Shown here: piece after piece, positions 1-5,043 of the stretch
Position numbering within the stretch: the first letter of the stretch is position 1
How the letters are laid out: each line of letters begins with the position of its first letter
Assembly (NCBI GenBank): GCA_045106055.1
Contig: JBGCED010000111.1
Coordinates: 1 to 7,552 of the forward strand
Origin: JBGCED01 sp045106055
GTDB lineage: Bacteria; Pseudomonadota; Alphaproteobacteria; CBDDJK01
Reading direction: 5' to 3'
DNA length: 7,552 bases
The notes under the pieces: generated by a model
The model's input: only the letters and a program-made list of their open reading frames with translations
Database searches by the model: none
What the model was told of the DNA's origin: nothing
Position numbers and translations under genes: made by a program

Positions 1-189
1 GGCAAACGCGCACAGCGTCATGTTGAGGATAAACGCTCCCCGCGTAAAAGCACAAGATCAAACCATCACGCCGCAATGGAAACAGAACAAGGGCTTGCCC
101 TTGGCGAGCGGGTGCGCCGCGCGGTGCGCCGCCATTTTTCAAGCTTAAACGGGATGCGCCCCATTGTGATTGTGCATGAAGTAACATGA
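1..189 (+). CDS. C-terminal fragment of an upstream gene, possibly ribonuclease J
   Basis: The frame is open from the first base of the window to a TGA at 187-189, giving 62 residues of a protein whose start lies outside. The first half is basic and low in hydrophobics (Lys/Arg/Ser/His), like a linker. The last 25 or so residues (ERVRRAVRRHF, then GMRPIVIVHEV at the very end) resemble the C-terminal domain of bacterial RNase J, which typically ends in an Arg-rich helix, a short turn, a Pro and a V-x-V strand. RNase J is a metallo-beta-lactamase-fold 5'-3' exo/endoribonuclease. The catalytic part is not visible, so this is a resemblance over a short stretch only. Its stop overlaps the fdhD start by 4 bp (ATGA), suggesting co-transcription and translational coupling. 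Confidence 0.45.
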   Translation, partial: GKRAQRHVEDKRSPRKSTRSNHHAAMETEQGLALGERVRRAVRRHFSSLNGMRPIVIVHEVT

Positions 190-1052
190 CAGGCAAAGCC
201 CATAAAGACCATCAAGCATTTGCTGCAAATGACTTTGCTGCGAATGACTGGGTGATCCCGCCCAATTTAACAGATCATCGCCTTAAATCATCAATAAAAG
301 GCATGGATCATCACGGCAATTCCCTTAATTTAAACATTATCCATGAACGCGCCATTAGCTTATTTTTAAATGGGCAGGAAATCATCACCAATATGACGAT
401 TGGCGATTATCCAGAATATCTGGCGGTGGGTTATTTGCATAATCAGCGCATGTTAAAACCCCATGAACGAATCACGGCGGTTGAATATGATGATGAATTA
501 TCGTTGGTCGTGGTTCGAACCGACTCCCCCAGCGATTATGAACAAAAATTAAAAAAGAAAATTCATACTTCTGGCTGCGCCCAAGGCACTTTATTTGGCG
601 ATGTGATGGATGATTTTGACAAAATACAAATCCCCTTGGATGAAAATCAGCAGCTTGATAAAGTAAAATTATATAATCTGATTAAAATCATCGCCTTAAC
701 CCCATCACTTTATTTGGAAGTGGGGGCAATTCATGGCTGTGTGCTGGCAAGCCATGACCGCCCGCTTGTCTATATGGAAGATGTCGGGCGGCATAATGCC
801 GTTGATAAAATTGCAGGCTATATGGCGATCAATCATATTTCAGGCGATGATAAAATCCTTTACACAACGGGCAGGCTAACTTCTGAAATGGTCATTAAAA
901 GCGTATTGATGGATATTCCAATTGTGGTATCTCGCTCTGGCTTTACCGCTTTTGGGGTTGAACTTGCAAGAAAAGCAAACCTGACCTTGATTGGACGCGC
1001 ACGCGGGGAACGCTTTATGGTGCTAAGCGCACCCGATCGCATAAAAATTTAA
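186..1052 (+). CDS. fdhD: FdhD, formate dehydrogenase accessory sulfurtransferase
   Basis: This 288-residue protein has the hallmarks of FdhD, a cytoplasmic protein that passes sulfur from a cysteine desulfurase (IscS in E. coli) to the molybdenum cofactor of formate dehydrogenases. Visible motifs are MEDVGRHNAVDKIAGY (197-212), TTGRLTSEMVIKS (227-239), the VSRSGFTAFGVELA segment (248-261) and the closing LTLIGRARGERFMV (266-279). The sulfur-transfer loop reads HTSGCAQGT (127-135). Only Cys131 of the usual CxxC pair is present and the second position is Gly134. A further Cys185 sits in AIHGCVLA, where many homologues have Ala. The start at 186 overlaps the upstream stop and has no strong ribosome site, consistent with translational coupling. 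Residues 12-21 are a tandem FAAND duplication ahead of the conserved domain. No formate dehydrogenase gene is in view. The family assignment is secure; the one-Cys chemistry is inference. Confidence 0.95.
   Translation: MTGKAHKDHQAFAANDFAANDWVIPPNLTDHRLKSSIKGMDHHGNSLNLNIIHERAISLFLNGQEIITNMTIGDYPEYLAVGYLHNQRMLKPHERITAVEYDDELSLVVVRTDSPSDYEQKLKKKIHTSGCAQGTLFGDVMDDFDKIQIPLDENQQLDKVKLYNLIKIIALTPSLYLEVGAIHGCVLASHDRPLVYMEDVGRHNAVDKIAGYMAINHISGDDKILYTTGRLTSEMVIKSVLMDIPIVVSRSGFTAFGVELARKANLTLIGRARGERFMVLSAPDRIKI
219..248 (+). repeat. 15-bp tandem duplication in fdhD (FAAND x2)
   Basis: Two adjacent 15-bp units, 219-233 and 234-248, differ at one third-codon position (gca versus gcg) and encode FAAND twice. 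The duplication is in frame and lies in the non-conserved N-terminal arm, so it probably does not affect the fold. It looks like a recent replication-slippage event. Confidence 0.85.
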
Positions 1053-1062
1053 AAAAAACAAC

Positions 1063-1089
1063 GGAATCTTAGAACTTCATGCGTATTAT
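1063..1089 (+). promoter_or_regulatory. Candidate promoter of the EF-hand/ECF sigma operon
   Basis: The 68-bp gap between fdhD and the EF-hand gene contains GGAATCTT (1063-1070), which resembles the GGAAC-type -35 element recognised by ECF sigma factors. It is followed by GCGTATTAT (1081-1089), which offers both a CGT-type ECF -10 and a TATTAT sigma-70-like -10. The spacer between GGAAT and CGT is about 14 nt, shorter than the usual 16-17 for ECF promoters. No hairpin terminator for fdhD is visible here, so read-through from fdhD is also possible. Autoregulation by the sigma factor encoded downstream is inferred from family behaviour. Confidence 0.3.
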
Positions 1090-1120
1090 GAGTATGGAAA
1101 ACAAAAACGGAGTTTAAAAA

Positions 1121-1783
1121 ATGACCAATCAAGATAATATGGATAATCAAACAGATTCTAATCCTAAAAACAGTGATCATCACTATAGCGCACCGCGTAA
1201 CTTATTGAATAAAAAAGCTTTATGGTATGGGCTGATTCCATCGGCGGTTGCGGTTGCTGCCATCGCTGGCATCATTGCAGGACTGCCCCCAGGCTTTGCC
1301 GATGATGGGGATATGAATGGCCGCGATTATCGTTCAGGCCACCATGATGAACATCATAGATCCGTAAAGAATAATTATCGCAACAAGCAAGATCACAATG
1401 GGCGCGCCCATATGCAGGATCTGTTTGAAGCAATCGTCGATAGCAATCAAGATGGCGTGATGGACGAGCAGGAGCGCAGCAGCTTCCTAACCAATTTGCT
1501 TGCCGATTATGATCAAGATCAATCACAAGGCTTAACCGCAAACGAGATGCAAGTTGCAATGCGCGCCATTGCCTTTGATTATATTGATCAAGATAAGGAT
1601 GGAACCATCCAAAAATCCGAATTTGAAGCGCATGAACTTAATCATATGGGTCAAATCGGCATGAATAAACGCACCAACAAACGCTTTCGCTATTTGCTTG
1701 CCAAATTTGATCAAGATGGCGATGGTCAGCTATCCATTCCAGAATTGGATCAGCTGCAATCCCTGATCAATCAGCGTTCATAG
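1121..1783 (+). CDS. Membrane-anchored EF-hand (calmodulin-like) calcium-binding protein
   Basis: The 220-residue product has a polar, Asn/Asp-rich N-terminus (1-32), one hydrophobic segment (about 35-56) with Lys/Arg before it, and a long soluble C-terminal part. By the positive-inside rule that part would lie in the periplasm. It holds four EF-hand-like 12-residue loops: 107-118 (D-N-D-G-E pattern), 131-142 (D131, D133, S135, E142, but Gly shifted to position 7), 156-167 (D156, D158, D160, G161, E167) and 197-208 (D197, D199, D201, G202, E208). Loops 1, 3 and 4 are near-canonical Ca2+ ligands; loop 2 is degenerate. A His/Asp-rich stretch (73-80) follows the membrane segment. The start is supported by ACGGAG at 1107-1112, 8 nt upstream. 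It is the first gene of an apparent operon, with the ECF sigma gene 31 bp downstream. A role as Ca2+ sensor or buffer for that sigma system is inference; the fold assignment is firm. Confidence 0.85.
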   Translation: MTNQDNMDNQTDSNPKNSDHHYSAPRNLLNKKALWYGLIPSAVAVAAIAGIIAGLPPGFADDGDMNGRDYRSGHHDEHHRSVKNNYRNKQDHNGRAHMQDLFEAIVDSNQDGVMDEQERSSFLTNLLADYDQDQSQGLTANEMQVAMRAIAFDYIDQDKDGTIQKSEFEAHELNHMGQIGMNKRTNKRFRYLLAKFDQDGDGQLSIPELDQLQSLINQRS

Positions 1784-1814
1784 CGCTTAACCATCCCTAA
1801 AGTGTGTTCGTAAT

Positions 1815-2369
1815 ATGCTTAAAAAGCTGGCTGGAATTTTACAAGGAAACAAGCTTGATCCAGCCAGCTTTGATACATTAGTGCAGACAAGGTGGCGGGA
1901 TCTTATGTTATTTGCTTGGCAATTGGTGGGAAATCAAAGCACCGCAGAAGACATCGTGCAAACCGCATTTTTGCGGGCTTGGGATCGTTTGTCAACGCTG
2001 GACCGCGACAAGGCCTATGGCTGGCTGCGAACAGTTATTCGGAATCTTGCGATTGATCATCTGCGCAAACATCATCGCTTGCAACCTTTATCGGATGATT
2101 TTGACACAATAACGAACCATGCGGATGAAAAGCCCGTTGATCAGATGCTTTATGATAAAAGGCTAAGCGATCAAATTCACGATGCGCTTGCAAGCTTAAA
2201 TGACCGGCAAAGACTTGCAATTACCCTAAGCCATTATGAACGGCTTAATGCGTTTGAAATTGGGGTAATGCTTGAAATCAGTGAAGATGCCGCAGAATCC
2301 TTGCTGCGCCGCGCGCGGGCAAAGCTAAAAACCAAACTGTCTTCTGTTTATAAGGAGGTAACATTATGA
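1815..2369 (+). CDS. ECF-type RNA polymerase sigma-70 family sigma factor
   Basis: The 184-residue protein has the two-domain layout of extracytoplasmic-function sigma factors. Region 2 spans about 17-88, with AEDIVQTAFLRAW (44-56) for core binding and WLRTVIRNLAIDHLRKHHR (70-88) for -10 melting and recognition. A short acidic linker follows (91-115). Region 4 spans about 120-175, with LNDRQRLAITLSHYE and a helix-turn-helix ending in SEDAAESLLRRARAKLK (156-172). Region 4 resembles CnrH-type and related alphaproteobacterial ECFs. ATG 1815 is the only start after the in-frame stop at 1788-1790. No clear Shine-Dalgarno precedes it, so it may rely on coupling to the EF-hand gene 31 bp upstream. 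The stop overlaps the next gene by 4 bp (ATGA), the arrangement expected of a sigma/anti-sigma pair. The activating signal cannot be read from the sequence. Confidence 0.92.
   Translation: MLKKLAGILQGNKLDPASFDTLVQTRWRDLMLFAWQLVGNQSTAEDIVQTAFLRAWDRLSTLDRDKAYGWLRTVIRNLAIDHLRKHHRLQPLSDDFDTITNHADEKPVDQMLYDKRLSDQIHDALASLNDRQRLAITLSHYERLNAFEIGVMLEISEDAAESLLRRARAKLKTKLSSVYKEVTL
2352..2359 (+). promoter_or_regulatory. Perfect Shine-Dalgarno for the putative anti-sigma gene
   Basis: AAGGAGGT lies within the last codons of the sigma gene, 6 nt before the ATG at 2366. It is much the strongest ribosome site in the window and contrasts with the very weak one before the sigma gene. If read literally, the membrane partner would be translated more efficiently than the sigma factor, keeping the latter sequestered. 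Confidence 0.8.
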
Positions 2370-2740
2370 CCAAAATATTCAAACACTATCCTGCTAATGA
2401 TACAGGGCTAAATGCGCCCGCCCCCAAATGGATACAAGAATCAAGCCCCCCGCATTGGCTGTGCGCCCAGCATTTACAGCAATCAAACCCCATAAGCAGC
2501 AAGCTTGATCATCTGGTTGAAGCCTTGGGGCTCAAACAGTCGCTGGCTTCTCCTATGGCGCTTGCTGCTGGTCTTGCTGCCAGCATGCTTTTGGGAATAT
2601 TGATGGGCGGCATCAGCAGCGATTTGGTCGCGGTTGATTATACATTTTTTACAAATGGAGAGGCGATTGAACTTTCAACCTTAGAAACCTATTGGGATCA
2701 GCTACCGCTTAGCCCCAGTGACATTGAAGACCTTCCTTAA
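2366..2740 (+). CDS. Small single-pass membrane protein, putative anti-sigma factor
   Basis: I do not recognise this 124-residue protein by family. It has a polar N-terminal part of about 63 residues, probably cytoplasmic, containing a Pro-rich stretch, the segment PPHWLCAQHL (28-37) and a probable helix (44-58). One small-residue-rich transmembrane segment follows (about 64-84, Ala/Gly/Leu/Met), then a short acidic tail of about 40 residues, probably periplasmic, ending in EDLP. The size, topology, ATGA overlap with the ECF sigma gene and strong Shine-Dalgarno match what is expected of a CnrY-like or similar minimal anti-sigma factor. No ZAS zinc motif (H-x3-C-x2-C) is present. Assignment therefore rests on position and topology, not on sequence similarity. 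A transmembrane accessory of the downstream metal-sensor protein is the main alternative. Confidence 0.6.
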   Translation: MTKIFKHYPANDTGLNAPAPKWIQESSPPHWLCAQHLQQSNPISSKLDHLVEALGLKQSLASPMALAAGLAASMLLGILMGGISSDLVAVDYTFFTNGEAIELSTLETYWDQLPLSPSDIEDLP

Positions 2741-2773
2741 TTTAAAAAGCTGCAGCAGCGCAAGGGCAAAAAA

Positions 2774-3388
2774 ATGGGTAATCCACATAATAATCCAGAG
2801 CATCCCGATCCAGTTAATCCTGATTCTCGTAATCCTGATTTTGGGGATATGCCAAAGGATCGCCGCCAAACAGGGCAACGCACACCGCTTGGCAACAGGT
2901 TGCGCTGGGTGCTATTTGGTTCTGTGATGCTTAATATATTTTTAATGGCATGGGCTGGATCTTCGTTCTTTCATCACCATTATTCTCCACACACTTCCCC
3001 AACGGCGAATATTGCCAATGCGCCATGGAAACTTACAGGCAATGATCGCGTTGATGGGCTGGTTAAAAACCAAACGACTGATTTGCCAAAATATTTGGCA
3101 TCGCAGCGACAAGCATGGCGCGATTTTTATGAATTAATCATGGCTGATACCCCGCTTGATCAAGACACAAGGGCGCAGCTGAAAACAGCCCTGACCCAGA
3201 TCAGAGGCGATGCGATCACCGCGCATGATAAAGTTTTTATCTTGCTGGGTGATGCAATTCAAACCCTAGAGCGCGATGAATTGATTTTAATGTTGCGATC
3301 CCATTTGCCCCGCCAATATCGCAATTACAGCCGCGAACATCGCCGCAAGCCCAATGATCCCCGCAAGCCTAGTGATCGCCGCGATTGA
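2774..3388 (+). CDS. Membrane-anchored periplasmic heavy-metal sensor-like protein (Metal_resist/CnrX-type)
   Basis: The 204-residue product starts with an Asn/Pro/Asp-rich cytoplasmic tail (1-40). A transmembrane segment follows (about 44-63), then a His cluster directly outside the membrane (HHHYSPH, 67-73). The periplasmic part (about 90-182) is helical: RQAWRDFYELIMADTPLD (112-129), then a long helix to about 165, then LERDELILMLRSHLPRQYR (165-183). That pattern of Arg-rich helix, D-marked turn, long helix and a final R/ERDEL helix resembles the Metal_resist/CnrX/Spy-like helical hairpin family, some members of which relay metal or envelope signals to ECF systems. The C-terminus is a basic Arg/Lys/Pro tail. 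ATG 2774 has AAGGG at 2762-2766, 7 nt upstream. The gene follows the putative anti-sigma gene by 33 bp, matching the sensor/anti-sigma/sigma grouping of cnr-type loci. Metal specificity is unknown. Confidence 0.7.
   Translation: MGNPHNNPEHPDPVNPDSRNPDFGDMPKDRRQTGQRTPLGNRLRWVLFGSVMLNIFLMAWAGSSFFHHHYSPHTSPTANIANAPWKLTGNDRVDGLVKNQTTDLPKYLASQRQAWRDFYELIMADTPLDQDTRAQLKTALTQIRGDAITAHDKVFILLGDAIQTLERDELILMLRSHLPRQYRNYSREHRRKPNDPRKPSDRRD
2815..2840 (+). repeat. Short direct repeat in the sensor gene, 15-bp period
   Basis: TAATCCTGATT occurs at 2815-2825 and again at 2830-2840, a 15-bp period. It encodes part of an Asn-Pro-Asp-rich cytoplasmic tail in which NP or DP recurs every few residues. Looser matches (TAATCCA) occur just upstream near 2779 and 2791. 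Confidence 0.6.
3344..3379 (+). repeat. 18-bp tandem duplication at the 3' end of the sensor gene
   Basis: Two adjacent 18-bp units (3344-3361 and 3362-3379) share CGCAAGCC and TGATC and encode RKPNDP followed by RKPSDR. The duplication forms the basic C-terminal tail of the metal-sensor-like protein. This tail should be periplasmic and could contact lipopolysaccharide or nucleic acid, though that is speculative. Confidence 0.7.
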
Positions 3389-3439
3389 AACTCACAACAT
3401 AAAAGAATATGAGTGAAGGCATCCAAACAAAACCAAATC

Positions 3440-3470
3440 GATCGCGCTTGACTTAATTAAGCATCGTCAT
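3440..3470. terminator. Weak bidirectional hairpin between convergent operons
   Basis: GAT (3440-3442) and GCTT (3446-3449) can pair with AAGC (3459-3462) and ATC (3463-3465) around an AT-rich loop, with a three-base bulge. The loop includes the palindrome CTTAATTAAG at 3452-3461. T-runs follow loosely on either strand (ATTTTC on +, GATTTGGTTTTG on -). The stem is short, so this is a modest candidate for terminating the rpoN transcript and the sensor operon in their 100-bp convergent gap. Confidence 0.25.
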
Positions 3471-3488
3471 TTTCAAAGACTCTGTTGA

Positions 3489-5039
3489 TCATTCAAGCTT
3501 TTCTGCTTGTTTTTGGCGGCGGCGCTGGACGGAAGATGGAATGCCCATTGCCTCCCGATATTTGGCAACGGTGCGCCGTGCAAGATCAACCCCTTCTTGT
3601 TTTAAAAGATCAACCAGCCGATCATCCGATAGAATCTTTTGCGCGGGTTCAGCGTCAATCAGTGCCTTGATGCGGTGGCGCACCGCTTCTGCCGAATGGC
3701 TATCGCCATCTGATCCTGCAATGGTTGCGCTAAAGAAATATTTTAATTCAAACATGCCGCGCGAACAATATAGATATTTATGGTTGGTGACACGGCTTAC
3801 CGTGCTTTCATGCATTTCAATCGCGGCTGCAACTTCGCGCAGCACAAGCGGGCGCAAATAGGAAATGCCAAAATAAAAAAATCCAGATTGCTGGCGCACA
3901 ATCTCTTCGGTAACTTTTAAAATGGTTTCGGCGCGTTGACGCAAGCTTTTTACCAGCCAGCTTGCATTTTGCTTCTGCTGCTGAATATATTCTTTGGTTG
4001 CACCATCGCTTTTTTTATCCAAATTCACCTTGGTAAATAGGCGATCATTGACAATCAAGCGCGGCACAGTTGCAGGATTAAGTTCAATAAAAAATTCGCC
4101 ATTTTCGGCTTGATGAATCAGCACATCAGGTTCAACCCCTTGCGCCGGATCAAAGTCAAATTTGGTGCCAGGCTTTGGGTTTAGCTGCCTTATTTCGTGA
4201 ATCATTTCAACCAAATCTTCGCGGCTCACTTGGCATAGGCGTTGCAATTTCTTCCAATCACGCTGCGCGACAACGCCCAAATTGCTAAGCAGTAATTTCA
4301 TGGCAGGATCATAGCGATTCTTATCCATTAATTGCAATCTTAAACATTCCCGCAAGGAACGCGCAAACACGCCAGGCGGGTCAAATTGCTGGCATTTCTT
4401 TAAAATTATTTTTATGGTATCGCCCGTAACGCCCAAAGCTTTGGCGGCAGCATCGCATTCAATGCCCAGCCAGCCTGTTGGCTCAATATGATCAATCAAA
4501 TAAAGCGCGATTGCCCGCTCAATCGGGTCATTAAATGCCGTCCCCAGCTGATCCACCAAATGATCGCGCAAGCTTTCAGGCTTTGATAAATAGCGATTTT
4601 GATTGAAATCTTCATCATCATCAAAATTTCCCCCTGATGCGCCATAATTAATGCTGCTGTCAAAGGATTCTGTAATTGCGCCTGCACCAGCAATATCGCC
4701 ATCATAATTATTTGAAAAATCGCCATCCAGCGGGCTTGCCGCTTCATCGCTGCCCAGCCTGTTATCGTTTAAATAATCAGCACTATCTTGGGCTTCGCCC
4801 ATTTGCACCGTTTCAGAAGAAGAATCATGGCTTGGATCATGGTCTATGGTTTTGGGGGTAAGATCATTTTGATCTTTTTGCTCTTTGCGTTCAAGCAGCG
4901 GGTTGCTGTCTAATTCTTGATCCACAAAATCATTAATTTCTTGCGCTGAATATTGCAGCAGCTTGATCGCTTGCTGCAGCTGCGGTGTCATCACCAAATT
5001 TTGGGTTTGTTTTAAATCCAGCCTTGGCCCGATTGCCAT
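3489..5039 (-). CDS. rpoN: RNA polymerase sigma-54 factor RpoN
   Basis: The 516-residue protein is a complete sigma-54, the factor that recognises -24/-12 promoters and needs AAA+ activators for open-complex formation. Region I (about 6-50) carries the Gln/Leu-rich activator-interacting motif LKQTQNLVMTPQLQQAIKLL. It is followed by an acidic, Asp/Asn/Ser-rich region II (about 52-155) that is long and probably disordered. The core-binding domain covers about 155-345. The helix-turn-helix is near 401-421 (REVAAAIEMHESTVSRVTN). The RpoN box, ARRTVAKYRE, is at 487-496 and contacts the -24 element. The ATG at 5037-5039 has AAGGG at 5048-5052, 8 nt upstream, within the end of lptB. Only 4 bp separate the two genes, so they are almost certainly co-transcribed. 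The usual downstream hpf and ptsN genes are missing; rpoN ends the unit, facing the metal-sensor gene. Confidence 0.98.
   Translation of the reverse strand: MAIGPRLDLKQTQNLVMTPQLQQAIKLLQYSAQEINDFVDQELDSNPLLERKEQKDQNDLTPKTIDHDPSHDSSSETVQMGEAQDSADYLNDNRLGSDEAASPLDGDFSNNYDGDIAGAGAITESFDSSINYGASGGNFDDDEDFNQNRYLSKPESLRDHLVDQLGTAFNDPIERAIALYLIDHIEPTGWLGIECDAAAKALGVTGDTIKIILKKCQQFDPPGVFARSLRECLRLQLMDKNRYDPAMKLLLSNLGVVAQRDWKKLQRLCQVSREDLVEMIHEIRQLNPKPGTKFDFDPAQGVEPDVLIHQAENGEFFIELNPATVPRLIVNDRLFTKVNLDKKSDGATKEYIQQQKQNASWLVKSLRQRAETILKVTEEIVRQQSGFFYFGISYLRPLVLREVAAAIEMHESTVSRVTNHKYLYCSRGMFELKYFFSATIAGSDGDSHSAEAVRHRIKALIDAEPAQKILSDDRLVDLLKQEGVDLARRTVAKYREAMGIPSSVQRRRQKQAEKLE
3494..3514 (+). terminator. 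Candidate intrinsic terminator of the ECF operon inside the rpoN 3' end
   Basis: CAAGC (3494-3498), a six-base loop and GCTTG (3505-3509) are followed immediately by TTTTT (3510-3514). On the + strand this has the form of a small rho-independent terminator, located about 105 bp after the metal-sensor stop. It lies within the last codons of rpoN on the opposite strand. The five-bp stem is short, so efficiency may be low. Confidence 0.4.
4231..4247 (+). promoter_or_regulatory. Sigma-54 (-24/-12) promoter look-alike, antisense within rpoN
   Basis: TGGCATAGGCGTTGCA (4231-4246) matches the consensus TGGCAC-N5-TTGCA except for one base in the -24 block. It has the exact spacing from GG (4232-4233) to GC (4244-4245). 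It would start a + strand transcript near 4257, antisense to rpoN. It lies in coding sequence (reverse reading LQRLCQ), so chance is a real possibility, and no activator site is recognised. Confidence 0.3.
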
Positions 5040-5043
5040 GATT

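Noticed and set aside
1053..1120. Intrinsic terminator after fdhD
   Set aside because: The stretch has A-runs but no convincing stem-loop followed by T residues on the + strand.
1272..1559. 95-codon minus-strand open frame opposite the EF-hand gene
   Set aside because: The opposite strand has clear EF-hand loops; the antisense product is low-quality and lacks any recognisable motif or ribosome site.
2889..2905. TTGGCAACAGGTTGCG as a second sigma-54 promoter
   Set aside because: The spacing between GG and GC is one base short of the strictly required distance, and the site lies inside the transmembrane coding region of the sensor gene.
2718..2927. 69-codon + strand open frame between the anti-sigma and sensor genes
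   Set aside because: It overlaps the better-supported sensor gene (2774-3388), which has its own ribosome site and a recognisable domain. The reading looks like a frame-shifted copy of the Asn-Pro repeat.
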